A stretch of 64,000 bases of DNA, taken from contig NZ_LFLT01000003.1 of the NCBI RefSeq assembly GCF_001189955.1, positions 170,072 to 234,071 on the forward strand, written 5' to 3'. This document shows positions 10,700-19,604 of the stretch, one piece after another. The notes under the pieces are model-generated. The model had not been told where the DNA came from and ran no database searches. It saw only the letters and a program-made list of their open reading frames with translations. Each line of letters starts with the position of its first letter. Position 1 is the first letter of the stretch. A program made the translations under genes and the position numbers. The DNA is from Herbaspirillum chlorophenolicum (lineage in GTDB: Bacteria > Pseudomonadota > Gammaproteobacteria > Burkholderiales > Burkholderiaceae_D).

Positions 10700-10727
10700 T
10701 TGCAGTATTTTTTTTCTTTGCTATAAT
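10700..10727 (+). promoter_or_regulatory. Promoter of tRNA-Phe
   Basis: TTGCAG (10700-10705) and a perfect TATAAT (10722-10727), separated by 16 bases, end ten bases before the mature tRNA. Typical sigma-70 stable-RNA promoter. Confidence 0.85.
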
Positions 10728-10737
10728 CTTGCGTCTT

Positions 10738-10813
10738 GGCCTGGTAGCTCAGTCGGTAGAGCAGAGGATTGAAAATCCTTGTGTCGGTGGTTCGATTCCG
10801 CCCCGGGCCACCA
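10738..10813 (+). tRNA. tRNA-Phe (GAA)
   Basis: 76-nt cloverleaf with encoded CCA. The acceptor arms GGCCTGG/CCGGGCC pair (one G-T). The D arm is GCTC...GAGC, the anticodon stem GAGGA/TCCTT has loop TTGAAAA and anticodon GAA at 10771-10773, and the T arm contains GGTTCGATTCC. A sigma-70 promoter lies just upstream and a strong hairpin terminator just downstream, so it is a single-gene unit. Confidence 0.98.
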
Positions 10814-10830
10814 AGAACAAGCAGTAATGA

Positions 10831-10862
10831 AAAAGGACTTACAGAAATGTAAGTCCTTTTTT
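10831..10862 (+). terminator. tRNA-Phe terminator
   Basis: 12-bp perfect stem (10831-10842 with 10849-10860), 6-base loop and T-run, starting 18 bases after the tRNA CCA. Confidence 0.92.
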
Positions 10863-10932
10863 CGTTCCGGGCTCTCGAATTTATGAAGCACTTTTTATAC
10901 AACGCATCGATTTATACCAATTGCTAAGTACT

Positions 10933-10975
10933 TGAAATCCTTGCGTCAGTGATGCAATTCTGCTCCAGGCCATCA
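10933..10975 (+). pseudogene. Decayed 3' half of a second tRNA-Phe
   Basis: This 43-base stretch aligns without gaps to bases 10771-10813 of the intact tRNA-Phe (anticodon to CCA), with 32 of 43 identical by my count. Most differences are C-to-T or G-to-A transitions. The 5' half is not recognisable and the arms no longer pair well, so it cannot be a working tRNA. It is followed by its own terminator. It could be a decayed tandem gene duplicate or the remnant of an attachment site left by an integrative element. Confidence 0.6.
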
Positions 10976-10991
10976 CGAATATCCCAAGCAA

Positions 10992-11021
10992 AACGCCAAC
11001 CATCATCGGTTGGCGTTTTTC
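10992..11021. terminator. Rho-independent terminator
   Basis: 10-bp stem AACGCCAACC (10992-11001) with GGTTGGCGTT (11008-11017), 6-base loop and T-run on the + strand. It follows the tRNA relic. In the other direction it could stop the Sel1-repeat gene that ends at 11056. Confidence 0.85.
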
Positions 11022-11055
11022 ATTTCGGCGTTAGCAAGCTCTCCTACCCACGGCC

Positions 11056-12630
11056 CTATGCGATTTCAGGAAACGACGTCTTCAGGCGATATTGGCGCTG
11101 CCGGTAATTCCCCTCAAGGCCGTTGAAACTGCAATCGACATCACTGAACAACCGGCCGATGCGATTCAATATAGTACGTTGCTCCTCCGTCTCGATGGCC
11201 ACCAGACGACGCTTGCTTCTTGCGTAGTAACCGCAAATATCGACCACCAGGCAATGGCCATAGTCAGCATTCTTGACATCGATCAGCAAGGCTTCCGGCT
11301 TGGTCAACCCGAACGTCGCCGCCAGTTCAACCCGCGCACTGAGAAACGGATTCGCATTCCTGAATTTATCGTTCAGGTGCTCCATTGCAGCCTTGGCCCA
11401 AGTCTTCAAATTGGAGCCGGCCGAAAATGCCTCCAGGGCGGCCTTGGCATTTTCATTTCCCTTCTCCGCCGCCTTTTGCCACCAATACAGCGCCCTGACA
11501 TCGTTGAGCTTATCGTCGCGGCGGTTTCTCCAGGAGATCTGCGCGAACTCGTATTGCGCCTCCACCAGGCCCATGTCGGCGGCCTTTTCCAGGTATTGCA
11601 AGGCGACATCCAGGTTGCGCTGCGAATAGATCGAACGCGAATAGATTCTGGCCAGCGCATGCCATGCCAGCGCCGATCCGCCGTCGCCGGCCAGCGTCAG
11701 CCAGTTGAGCGCTTTCTTGAAATTTGCCAGGCCATGCTCCATGAATACCCTGTTGCCCTGGCGATCAATCTTCGCGCAGAGGAGGCCGAGCTCGAACTGT
11801 GCCTCGGTGTTGCCAGCCAGGGCGGCCAATTCCAGGATATGCCCTATCTCGATCGGGTCAGGCTTCTGTGCCTGCAGTCGCCATTGCGCAAACCGCAGCA
11901 GCAGGGTCGACTCTTCGGATGAGAGGAAGATGCCGCTGGTGACATCCGCATCCTTTTCTATTTGCGCGACCGCGACGGAGTTTCGCGCAAACAGCTTCTC
12001 GACCAGCACAACGGCATCGCGGGCAAAACCCGCGTAGTCGGATTTTTTCCAGGCCTTATCCAGCAAGGCATATTGCGCTTGCTCAATGCCTGCATGCGCT
12101 GCCTCAGTGATCAGGCGTTCTTCAAGCCTGAAGGCGCCGTCATGCAAGATCGACTTCAGGTTTTTCTCAATAGCATCGTCGTCGTCATCCTCATCATGAC
12201 CATGCATCTGCATTTGCTGCGCAAGCAGCCACTGCGCCTGATGATCGTCTTTGCTGGCCAGGAAAGACAAGGCGCCGATGGCCCTTGCATGGCTGTTGCT
12301 GTCGAACTGCTCCGTGTTGTCCAGGACCAGGCGGGCAAACGTGAGTCCGGCATGGGTAATGCCCGCATCGAACGCCTTCTCATACCATATCGCGGCTTCG
12401 CGCGGGGATGACAGATCCTTGACCTGTTCATAGGAGATATTGCGCCCGATCATCATCCAGGCATCATCGACGCCTTGTTGCGCCGCCCGCTTCAACCAAT
12501 AGAATGCAGTACCGTTGCTTCTGGGCAGGCCTGTTCCACCATATAGGTAGCGGCTTCCCAATGCCAGTTGGGCCCTCGATTCTCCTGCCCGTGCTGCTTT
12601 GATAACGGCCAATTCTTCTCGTGTCGCCAT
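11056..12630 (-). CDS. Sel1-like repeat (tetratricopeptide-type) protein
   Basis: 524-aa helical-repeat protein. Several Sel1-type units are recognisable: the N-terminal AQLALGSRYLYGG...AFYWLKRAAQQG, then AQFELGLLCAKI...ALNWLTLAGDGG, ALARIYSRS...ALQYLEKAADMG, and AQYEFAQISWRN...ALYWWQKAAEKG. An acidic run DEDDDDD lies near residue 145. The last 110 residues are not repeats and may be a separate domain. No signal peptide or membrane segment. Such proteins act as protein-binding scaffolds; the partner is unknown. A doubtful small gene lies upstream on the same strand. Confidence 0.8.
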   Translation of the reverse strand: MATREELAVIKAARAGESRAQLALGSRYLYGGTGLPRSNGTAFYWLKRAAQQGVDDAWMMIGRNISYEQVKDLSSPREAAIWYEKAFDAGITHAGLTFARLVLDNTEQFDSNSHARAIGALSFLASKDDHQAQWLLAQQMQMHGHDEDDDDDAIEKNLKSILHDGAFRLEERLITEAAHAGIEQAQYALLDKAWKKSDYAGFARDAVVLVEKLFARNSVAVAQIEKDADVTSGIFLSSEESTLLLRFAQWRLQAQKPDPIEIGHILELAALAGNTEAQFELGLLCAKIDRQGNRVFMEHGLANFKKALNWLTLAGDGGSALAWHALARIYSRSIYSQRNLDVALQYLEKAADMGLVEAQYEFAQISWRNRRDDKLNDVRALYWWQKAAEKGNENAKAALEAFSAGSNLKTWAKAAMEHLNDKFRNANPFLSARVELAATFGLTKPEALLIDVKNADYGHCLVVDICGYYARSKRRLVAIETEEQRTILNRIGRLFSDVDCSFNGLEGNYRQRQYRLKTSFPEIA

Positions 12631-12841
12631 GTGGTTACCTGTTGCTTTCGTGAGCGTAGTGAAGATGGGGGCTGGGGAGATGCGCAGAACGGTCGAGGTA
12701 GTGCGGCATCAGATCTCTCCAACATGAATGTCCGTGTAACGACGACTGGATTCACAAAATCAAAGACAAAAGAATCCCCGCCGGCGCAAATCGTTGCGTC
12801 GGATTTCTGTGCCCTGGGGATCGATGGACGATGAAGTCGCG

Positions 12842-13213
12842 TCAGGCACGTGGTTCGGTTTGGTGGCTCCAGTTACCCGGAATTGCCATCAGCGCCAAGC
12901 TTGATGGCAGCGATATTTTGGCAGTGACTGGTGCCGATAATTCAATGGCGAAATGGACTCTTACCAATGCCTGATGGTTGTTAAGAAGCTCCGATAGAAG
13001 GCCGCTATCACCATTCAGAAGTGCAAAGACATCGTCGAAATCCAACATGACAAAGCTGTCAGAAACGCGCCACCAATGCGCGATATCCGACGTTGAAGCG
13101 GCTCCACCGAATTGGCTTTCCCGCTTATTGCTGAGCTGGTAATTGCGATAGCGAAAATCGATTTCCTGATTCTCGCGAATAGAAAACAAGAAGGGCACTG
13201 CATGAAGAATCAT
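12842..13213 (-). CDS. Small hypothetical protein, doubtful
   Basis: 123-aa open frame, unrecognised. It is not an antisense shadow of a known gene and has a plausible protein composition (HWWRVSDSF, LVRVHFAIELSAP, ISLPSSLALMAIPGNW). The middle loosely resembles small DUF4279-like proteins, but I am not sure. A Shine-Dalgarno-like GAGGGGG stands six bases before the ATG. Both lie in one arm of a 12-bp hairpin that also looks like the terminator of the porin upstream. It could be a real gene, a 5'-truncated relic or chance. It precedes the Sel1-repeat gene by 211 bases. Confidence 0.35.
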   Translation of the reverse strand: MILHAVPFLFSIRENQEIDFRYRNYQLSNKRESQFGGAASTSDIAHWWRVSDSFVMLDFDDVFALLNGDSGLLSELLNNHQALVRVHFAIELSAPVTAKISLPSSLALMAIPGNWSHQTEPRA

Positions 13214-13229
13214 GCAGTGCCCCCTCTTT
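13193..13229. terminator. Hairpin downstream of porin
   Basis: Perfect 12-bp stem (13193-13204 with 13211-13222), loop AAGAAT, followed by CTCTTTTTTT on the + strand and by a weaker T-rich stretch on the minus strand. It lies 50 bases beyond the porin stop (minus strand), where a terminator is expected. Confidence 0.75.
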
Positions 13230-13271
13230 TTTTACGTCCTGACTACTGTCGTCTGAATGACGACCGATGCA

Positions 13272-14462
13272 TTAGAACTTGTGACGGATACCCACGGCCA
13301 CGGCGCCTTGGTTACCATCGGTACCGCTGCTGTCAGCCACGCCGGTGTTGACGATATCGGTAGCCTTCGTGTACGCCAGGAAGGCATACAGGTCGGTACG
13401 CTTGGACAGCCAGTAGTCGGTACCGAGGCTGAGCTGGGTCAGCTTGCCCTTGCCCGACACGCCGTCGAACTGCGCATTGGTGCGGTCCACTGCAGCCAGC
13501 AGTTTCAGCGACGGGCTCAGGTCGTAAGCGGTACCGATTTCGTACACGTCAGCCTTGTTTGCGCGCGCCAGGGTACGGTTGGTCAATGTACCCAGCGAGC
13601 CAACGCCGGCAGCGGTCAGGTTAGCCTGGGTGTTCAGGTCTTGCTTGACGCGCGACCAGTTGCCGTACACGCGTGCCGGACCAAACTGGTACGAAGCCAC
13701 CAGGTTCCAGCCCTTGAAAGCAGTGCTGCCAGCAGTACCGGCCTGAGTGTTGACCGAAGCGGTGGTGCTCGACGATGGGATCAGGCTGGTGTCAGCCGAG
13801 TAGCCCGAGCCGTTCGCCTTGGACTGGTAGTAGTTCAGGCCCAGACCCAGGGGACCGTTGTCGTACTTCAAGCCGGCGCCGAAAGCCTGGCCGGCGGAAG
13901 TTTGACCAGCGGTTTCGCCGAAACCGTAGATCAGGTTACCGGTAAAGCCACTCAGGTTGTTGGTGGTATAGCTGATCGAGTTGTTGGTACGGGTACCTTC
14001 CAGGCGATCCAGGTTGTGGCCCACGTTACCGGTCCAGCCACCGAAGTCGTTGACGGAGGTGTAAGAGGAAATGGTATCGGCGAAGTCGGTTTGGCGACCC
14101 AGCAATACGCTACCGAAGCCACCGGACAGACCGACGACCGACTTGCGACGGAACAGGTTCGAAGAAGTCGATGCATCGGAGCCTTGCAGGGCGCCGGTGT
14201 CGTTGGCAAATCCGACTTCCAGATTGAACACTGCCTTCAGGCCGCCGCCCAGATCTTCAGCACCCTTGAAGCCGATGCGCGAACCCTGGATGACACCCGA
14301 GTTGAGAGAAAATTTGCTGCCAGTGCCACCAGTGCTGGTCGCTACCTTGCTTTGGTAGACAACGCCAGTATCAACGATACCGTAGATGGTGACGGAGCTT
14401 TGTGCATGAGCAGCACCTGCGAACGCGCCGAGAACGGCTAGTGCCAGCAGAGATTTTTTCAT
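13272..14462 (-). CDS. Gram-negative porin (Burkholderiales trimeric type)
   Basis: 396-aa outer-membrane beta-barrel. Signal peptide 1-20 (KKSLLALAVLGAFAGAAHA, then QSSVTIYG), an opening strand VTIYGIVDTGVVY, alternating amphipathic strands with GFKGAEDLGGGLKAVFNLE, and a C-terminal GIRHKF ending in Phe, the signal for outer-membrane assembly. AAGGATG precedes the ATG. Probably highly expressed as a general diffusion pore; selectivity is unknown. It stands alone with a long AT-rich upstream region and a hairpin downstream. A second, shorter paralogue lies at 55033-56115. Confidence 0.94.
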   Translation of the reverse strand: MKKSLLALAVLGAFAGAAHAQSSVTIYGIVDTGVVYQSKVATSTGGTGSKFSLNSGVIQGSRIGFKGAEDLGGGLKAVFNLEVGFANDTGALQGSDASTSSNLFRRKSVVGLSGGFGSVLLGRQTDFADTISSYTSVNDFGGWTGNVGHNLDRLEGTRTNNSISYTTNNLSGFTGNLIYGFGETAGQTSAGQAFGAGLKYDNGPLGLGLNYYQSKANGSGYSADTSLIPSSSTTASVNTQAGTAGSTAFKGWNLVASYQFGPARVYGNWSRVKQDLNTQANLTAAGVGSLGTLTNRTLARANKADVYEIGTAYDLSPSLKLLAAVDRTNAQFDGVSGKGKLTQLSLGTDYWLSKRTDLYAFLAYTKATDIVNTGVADSSGTDGNQGAVAVGIRHKF

Positions 14463-14556
14463 TTGACATCCTTCTATAAAAATAGTCTTGAGGATCCGTA
14501 CTTTCAGTCGGATGCACAGACATTAATGCTTCTGATTCTTCATGACTTCACCTTTG

Positions 14557-14587
14557 TTTATAGAAGCAATTTTTTAGATGAGATCAA
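14557..14587 (-). promoter_or_regulatory. Possible porin promoter
   Basis: On the minus strand TTGATC (14582-14587) and TATAAA (14557-14562) lie 19 bases apart inside a very AT-rich stretch, about 95 bases before the porin ATG. The spacing is long, so this is weak. A long leader would fit the post-transcriptional control common for porins. Confidence 0.3.
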
Positions 14588-14701
14588 AAAATTAAAATGG
14601 CATCTGTTGTATTTTTTTATCGTGGAAATTCACTATTTCGCCAATGCGCACTGCGCTACTGATGAGTAAATTCTGGCGGGCGGCACGTTGCAACAGTACA
14701 A

Positions 14702-14737
14702 ATAAAAATGCCGTCCAGTGATCCACTGGACGGCATT
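14702..14737 (-). terminator. mqo terminator
   Basis: 14-bp perfect stem (14707-14720 with 14724-14737), 3-base loop. An A-rich run on its left side is a T-run on the minus strand, just beyond the mqo stop. Confidence 0.88.
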
Positions 14738-14787
14738 ACAGCCTGGGCTGCCTTTACTTTTATGTGCCAGATATCAAAGCATCACGG

Positions 14788-16437
14788 TCACAGCGCCATG
14801 TCGGCTGCCGCGTTTTCCTTCGGCTTGTTCATGCTGGCACGACCGGCGTCGGGCTGCACCAGTTTAGGTGCGATGGCCGGGGGCGGCGCCAGTTGCAGCA
14901 CGTCGCTGGTGTAGGCCCATTCCTTGGCGACCTGGTCGGGATGGTCGTTCAGCTTGGTGCCGTAGCTCGGCACGATCTCGCGGATCCGGGCTTGCCATGC
15001 GGGTGTGGCAACCTTGTCCTTGAACACTTTTTCCAGCACGGTGAGCATGATCGGCGCAGCGGTCGATGCGCCCGGCGATGCCCCCAGCAGACCGGCGATG
15101 CTGCCGTCCTTTGCAGCGACGATCTCGGTGCCCAGCTTCAGCACGCCGCCCTTGTCTTCATCGCGCTTGATGATCTGCACGCGCTGGCCGGCTTGCCACA
15201 GGCGCCAGTCTTCCTTCTTTGCATTGGGGAAATATTCCTTGAGCGCCGCGAAACGCTCGTCATCCGACAGCATCAGCTGGCCGGCCAGGTATTCCACCAG
15301 CGGGTATTCGGCGATGCCGACCTTCGCCATCGGCCAGGCATTGTGCGTGGTGGTGGTGGAGAACAGGTCCCAATACGAGCCTTCCTTGAGGAACTTGGTG
15401 GAGAAGGTCGCGAAGGGGCCGAACAGGATCACGCGCTTGCCGTCCAATACGCGAGTATCAAGGTGCGGCACCGACATCGGCGGCGCGCCGACCGAGGCCT
15501 TGCCATAGGCCTTCGCCAGGTGGCGCTCGGCCACAGCCGGGTTGTCGGTCACCAGGAAGGAGCCGCCTACCGGGAAGCCTGCGTATTCACGCGCTTCGGG
15601 AATGCCGGACTTTTGCAGCAGCTTCAGTGCGCCGCCGCCGGCGCCGATAAAGACGAACTTGGCGTCGGTCTCGGTGGTGGTGCCATCCTTCAGGTTCTTG
15701 TAACCGATACGCCAGGTGCCATCGGCATTACGCTTGATATCGCGCACTTCGCTGGAGAGCTTGAGCGTGAAATTGGGACGGGTCTGCAGGTAGCCGGCGA
15801 ACTGGCGGGTGATTTCACCGAAGTTGACGTCGGTGCCCAGCGGCGTCCAGGTGGCGGCCAGCTTCTGCTTGGGATCGCGCCCTTCCATCATCAGCGGCAC
15901 CCACTTCTTGATCTGCTCGTGGTCTTCCGAATACTGCATGCCGGCAAACAGCGGGCTGGCCTGCAGCGCTTCATAGCGCTTCTTCAGGTAGGCCACATTG
16001 TCGTCGCCCCAGATGAAGCTCATGTGCGGGGTCGAGTTGATGAACGAACGCGGATTCTTCAGCACCTTGTTCTTGACCTGCCAGGCCCAGAACTGGCGCG
16101 AGATCTGGAAGGCTTCGTTGATCTCGATCGCCTTGGCGATCTCGATCTTGCCATCCTTGTTCTCCGGCGTGTAGTTCAGCTCGGCCAGCGCCGAGTGGCC
16201 GGTACCGGCGTTGTTCCAGCCGTTGGAGCTTTCCTGGGCGACGCCGTCCAGGCGTTCGACCATTTCCATCGACCAGCCAGGTTCCAGCTCATTGAGCCAG
16301 ACCGCCAGCGTGGAGCTCATGATGCCGCCACCGATCAGCAGCACGTCGACTTTCTTGACGTCGGCCGCCTGCGACGCCGGTGCCAGCACCAGCGCAAATA
16401 CAAAACCCAGCAATGCCAGGAAGGATTTTTTCAACAT
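14788..16437 (-). CDS. mqo: Malate:quinone oxidoreductase
   Basis: 549-aa FAD enzyme oxidising malate to oxaloacetate and passing electrons to the quinone pool. After an N-terminal hydrophobic leader (1-24, ending SQA) comes the FAD-binding strand [19 protein letters not shown]. Then come [64 protein letters not shown] and the C-terminal [14 protein letters not shown], all family signatures. The leader resembles that of E. coli Mqo, so it is not unusual. It stands alone with its own terminator. Confidence 0.96.
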   Translation of the reverse strand: MLKKSFLALLGFVFALVLAPASQAADVKKVDVLLIGGGIMSSTLAVWLNELEPGWSMEMVERLDGVAQESSNGWNNAGTGHSALAELNYTPENKDGKIEIAKAIEINEAFQISRQFWAWQVKNKVLKNPRSFINSTPHMSFIWGDDNVAYLKKRYEALQASPLFAGMQYSEDHEQIKKWVPLMMEGRDPKQKLAATWTPLGTDVNFGEITRQFAGYLQTRPNFTLKLSSEVRDIKRNADGTWRIGYKNLKDGTTTETDAKFVFIGAGGGALKLLQKSGIPEAREYAGFPVGGSFLVTDNPAVAERHLAKAYGKASVGAPPMSVPHLDTRVLDGKRVILFGPFATFSTKFLKEGSYWDLFSTTTTHNAWPMAKVGIAEYPLVEYLAGQLMLSDDERFAALKEYFPNAKKEDWRLWQAGQRVQIIKRDEDKGGVLKLGTEIVAAKDGSIAGLLGASPGASTAAPIMLTVLEKVFKDKVATPAWQARIREIVPSYGTKLNDHPDQVAKEWAYTSDVLQLAPPPAIAPKLVQPDAGRASMNKPKENAAADMAL

Positions 16438-17106
16438 TGTCTAATCCATGTTTGATGAAGTGAGATCCGTCCCCCAAGCTTGCACAAATGACAAATGCAG
16501 GATGCAACGGCAAAAAAGCGCACTTTCGTCACCGATGGCGCATACCTGCATGAACTTGGGGATTTCAGACAACCGGCTTCGCAGACGCCAGGGCTGGCCG
16601 ACCTGAAAGGTCAAGCGCAGCATTCCTGCCATTCCGCCCGCGCTGCGCCAACCGTCGGGGGCGCAACACTTGCCGGGTGTGGCCGACGATGGCCACAACG
16701 CACACTAAGCCCGGCTCAGTGTGCCTGCCGGATTCAACTGCCTGTCCGATTCCTGTCTCCGGCATTTGAGCGATGCCTGTACAAAAACGTCTCCATCAGA
16801 GCGAACCGGGATTGGGTCATGTTGAGGCGGCAAGCTTAACATGTTGCGCCGATGCTGGCGATGACGGATATCCCTCACCCCGGCCGCTCCGGGGGCACAA
16901 AAACCCAAACCCATTGCACCAATAAGGGTAAATGGATGCGCAGTTGCCCCGCCCTGAACCGCCCCTTTACACGGGAAAAATCCACAAGGCAAAAAACCCG
17001 CGGGCAAAGATGTGCAACAGCAAGTAGAATCGCAAGCCTGAGCGTTGCCGCCGGGCTCATGCATTCGCATGCGCAGACAGCCTCCTTCATTCGACCTGGA
17101 TCAATA
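16438..17106. other. Intergenic region upstream of mqo
   Basis: No supported gene in 669 bases. A short inverted repeat GCACACT (16700-16706) / AGTGTGC (16718-16724) and a GC-rich CCCCGG/CCGGGG hairpin near 16880-16896 are visible. The mqo promoter should lie at the left end, but I cannot point to a convincing box. Confidence 0.5.
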
Positions 17107-17262
17107 ATGAACATCCCTGAACAGGGCAATCTGATTTGCCGCCAATGCGGCCGGAAGGAAGGCATGCATCCACTGGCGTCGGCCATATGGCATTACGCAA
17201 CCTGCGTGAAATGCCGCAATAAGGACTCGGTGACCGAGCAGGCCAAAAACGTGCCTGTGTGA
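17107..17262 (+). CDS. Small protein with two CxxC pairs (possible zinc ribbon)
   Basis: 51-aa open frame, unrecognised. The pairs C11-RQ-C14 and C33-VK-C36 are spaced as in a small zinc-binding knuckle protein (CRQCGRKEG ... CVKCRNKD). The longer open frame starts at 16852, but its extra part looks non-coding and this ATG is the sensible start. The ribosome site is weak. A strong terminator begins 37 bases after the stop, which supports a transcript ending here. Likely cytosolic; function unknown. Confidence 0.45.
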   Translation: MNIPEQGNLICRQCGRKEGMHPLASAIWHYATCVKCRNKDSVTEQAKNVPV

Positions 17263-17298
17263 TGGCGGCAGCGCCTGCGCGCCTGCCTGATGCATAAG

Positions 17299-17330
17299 AA
17301 AAAAGCGGAACGCATGCGTTCCGCTTTTTT
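17299..17330. terminator. Bidirectional terminator
   Basis: A 32-base perfect palindrome with 14-bp arms (17299-17312, 17317-17330), loop CATG, with A/T runs at both ends. It separates the small CxxC gene (+) from otnI (-). Confidence 0.9.
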
Positions 17331-17369
17331 GTTTGTGGCCCATATGCGGCCATACAGCAACTGCTCCGA

Positions 17370-18173
17370 TCAAGCCTTCAACTGGGTCAATCCCTGTGCA
17401 GCGATTGCCTTGAGCCAGCCCAGGCCGGCCGAGGTGGCGCCGGCAGGATTGTATTCGCAGCCGATCCAGCCCTGGTAGCCGAGCGTGTCGATCAGCTTAA
17501 GCAAGTAGGGATAGTTCAGCTCGCCCACGTCCGGCTCGTGGCGCTCAGGCACGCCGGCGATCTGGATGTGGCCGATGCCGGCCATGTCGCGCTTCAACTT
17601 GACGGCAACGTCGCCTTCGACGATCTGGCAGTGGTAACAGTCGAACTGCACCTTCAGGTTCTCGGCGCCGATTTCGGCGCAGATGGCCTGCGCATCATCC
17701 TGGCGGTTCAGGAAGAAGCCCGGAATGTTGCGGGTGTTGATCGGCTCGATCACCACAGTGATGCCGGCCGATTCGGCCTGGTGGGCGGCGTAGGACAGGT
17801 TATCCATGTACACCGCACGGTGCCTGGCGCGGTCTTGCTCCGGCTTGATCAGGCCTGCCATGACGTGCAGCGTCTTGTTGCCGATCACCGAAGCGTACTT
17901 CAGCGCGGTTTCGATGCTGCGCTTGAATTCGTCTTCGCGGCCAGGCAGCGAAGCGATGCCGCGCTCGCCGGCAGCCCAGTCGCCCGGGGGCGCGTTGAAC
18001 AGCGCCTGGGTCAGGCCGTTGGCGTCCAGGCGGGACTTGATTTCCTCAGGCTGGTAGTCGTACGGGAACAGGAATTCGACACCCGGGAAGCCGTCCTTCG
18101 CCGCGGCGGCGAAACGGTCCAGGAAGTCATGTTCGACATACATCATGCTCAGGTTGGCGGCAAAACGCAGCAT
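17370..18173 (-). CDS. otnI: 2-oxo-tetronate isomerase (hydroxypyruvate isomerase family)
   Basis: 267-aa TIM-barrel sugar-phosphate-isomerase-like enzyme. Hydroxypyruvate-isomerase signatures: [11 protein letters not shown] at the N-terminus, [13 protein letters not shown] with the metal/catalytic Glu143, QFDCYHCQ, and GCEYNPAG near the C-terminus. By sequence alone it could be Hyi. OtnK, OtnC and LtnD on the same strand point to OtnI, which converts 2-oxo-tetronate to 3-oxo-tetronate in L-threonate breakdown. AAGGAGAG precedes the ATG. It is the most distal gene of the cluster and is separated from the transporter by a terminator-like hairpin. Confidence 0.88.
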   Translation of the reverse strand: MLRFAANLSMMYVEHDFLDRFAAAAKDGFPGVEFLFPYDYQPEEIKSRLDANGLTQALFNAPPGDWAAGERGIASLPGREDEFKRSIETALKYASVIGNKTLHVMAGLIKPEQDRARHRAVYMDNLSYAAHQAESAGITVVIEPINTRNIPGFFLNRQDDAQAICAEIGAENLKVQFDCYHCQIVEGDVAVKLKRDMAGIGHIQIAGVPERHEPDVGELNYPYLLKLIDTLGYQGWIGCEYNPAGATSAGLGWLKAIAAQGLTQLKA

Positions 18174-18247
18174 CGTGCTCTCCTTGAATGTTGATGTGCC
18201 TGCCCGCTTTTTGCGAACTGCGAAAGACAGGCCGGGTGAAAAACTGA

Positions 18248-18277
18248 AAAGCCCGCAGGCATTCGCGTGCGGGCTTT
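18248..18277 (-). terminator. Hairpin terminator after MFS transporter gene
   Basis: 10-bp stem AAAGCCCGCA (18248-18257) with TGCGGGCTTT (18268-18277). The left side reads TTTTCAGTTT on the minus strand. It may reduce read-through from the transporter into otnI. Confidence 0.75.
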
Positions 18278-18290
18278 ATTGTTGCTCGTC

Positions 18291-19604
18291 TTACTTGTTG
18301 ACCACGCCAGGCTTGGTCACCAGTGTAGCAATCGCACCGACCACCAGCATCACGGCCAGCATGTACATGCCGATCGCGTTGCTCTTGGTCAGGTCCTTGA
18401 AGTAACCGATCAGGTAAGGGCTGACGAAGCCCGCCAGGTTGCCCACCGAATTGATGGCAGCGATACCGACCGCTGCGGCGGCGCCCGACAGGAACGAAGT
18501 CGGCAGCGACCAGAACAGCGGTGCGCAGGTCAGCACACCGGCGGCAGCCAGCGACAGCGAAGCGATCGAGATCACGGTGTTATCGGCGAACAGCGCCGCA
18601 CCGATGAAACCGACGCAACCCATCATGGCCGGCACCACCAGGTGCCAACGGCGCTCACGCTTGCGGTCGGCGCTGCGGCCGATCAGGTTCATGGCGACGA
18701 TGGCGCAACCGAACGGAATGGCCGACAGCAGGCCGATCTGCAGGTTGCCGGTCACGCCGGTAGCCTTGACCAGGGTCGGCATCCACAGCGTCAGGCCGTA
18801 CTGGCCCATGACAAAGGAGAAGTAAATCAGGCACATCAGCCACACGCGCGCATCCTTGACGATGTCGCCGAAGCTGTGACCGCTTTCCTTGCCCTTCTGG
18901 TCGCCGTCGATGTCGGCTTGCAGGACCTTCTTCTCATCGTCGGTCAGCCACTTGGCGCTCTTGACGTCGTTATCCAGGTAGAACAGCGTGACCAGGCCGA
19001 TCAGCACGGCCGGGATCGCTTCGATCACGAACATCCACTGCCAGCCCTGCATGCCGCTGCTGCCATGGAAGGCATCCATGATCCAGCCCGACAGCGGGTT
19101 GCCCAGGATGCCGGCGACCGGGATGCCGGACATGAACACCGCGATCACCTTGGCGCGGCGGTGCGACGGGAACCAGTAGGTCAGGTACAGGATGATGCCG
19201 GGATAGAAGCCCGCCTCAGCCAGGCCCAGCAGGAAGCGCAGGACGTAGAACTGGGTCGGGGTCTGCACGAACATGAAGACGGCCGACAGGATGCCCCAGG
19301 TGACCATGATGCGGGCGATCCAGATGCGCGCGCCGACCTTGTGCATCAGGACATTGCTGGGCACTTCAAACAGGAAGTAGCCGATGAAGAACAGGCCGGC
19401 GCCCAGGCCGAACACGGTTTCCGAGAAACCCAGGTCGACCGACATCTGCAGCTTGGCGAAGCCGACGTTGACGCGATCGAGATAAGCGATCACATAGCAC
19501 AGCATCAGGAACGGCATGATGCGCCAAAAGACTTTCTTGTACAGCCCGTCCTTGGACTGATCGTTGGCGCTGCTTGCGACGCCAGTGGTTGTTGCGGTGG
19601 TCAT
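18291..19604 (-). CDS. MFS transporter, anion:cation symporter (sugar-acid) family
   Basis: About 437-aa major facilitator with 12 predicted helices. N-terminal DGLYKKVFWRIMPFLMLCYVIAYLDRVNVGFAKLQM is typical of the tartrate/galactonate/hydroxyphenylacetate permease group. The loop 2-3 signature and FLLGLAEAGFYPGIILYLTYWFP are also present. The ATG at 19604 with AGGGAG upstream is preferred over one at 19676. It lies inside the tetronate cluster, so L-threonate or a related four-carbon sugar acid is the likely substrate. The gap to otnC is 334 bases, so it may have its own promoter. Confidence 0.9.
   Translation of the reverse strand: MTTATTTGVASSANDQSKDGLYKKVFWRIMPFLMLCYVIAYLDRVNVGFAKLQMSVDLGFSETVFGLGAGLFFIGYFLFEVPSNVLMHKVGARIWIARIMVTWGILSAVFMFVQTPTQFYVLRFLLGLAEAGFYPGIILYLTYWFPSHRRAKVIAVFMSGIPVAGILGNPLSGWIMDAFHGSSGMQGWQWMFVIEAIPAVLIGLVTLFYLDNDVKSAKWLTDDEKKVLQADIDGDQKGKESGHSFGDIVKDARVWLMCLIYFSFVMGQYGLTLWMPTLVKATGVTGNLQIGLLSAIPFGCAIVAMNLIGRSADRKRERRWHLVVPAMMGCVGFIGAALFADNTVISIASLSLAAAGVLTCAPLFWSLPTSFLSGAAAAVGIAAINSVGNLAGFVSPYLIGYFKDLTKSNAIGMYMLAVMLVVGAIATLVTKPGVVNK

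Noticed and set aside
12568..12834. 88-aa Cys-rich plus-strand frame before the Sel1 gene
   Set aside because: Overlaps the start of the Sel1 gene in antisense, has no ribosome site and no recognisable fold.
14788..16437. Mqo with an N-terminal export-like leader as an anomaly
   Set aside because: From memory the E. coli enzyme carries a similar leader, so this is normal for the branch.
14764..16455. 563-aa plus-strand open frame opposite mqo
   Set aside because: Shadow of mqo, which shows full family signatures.
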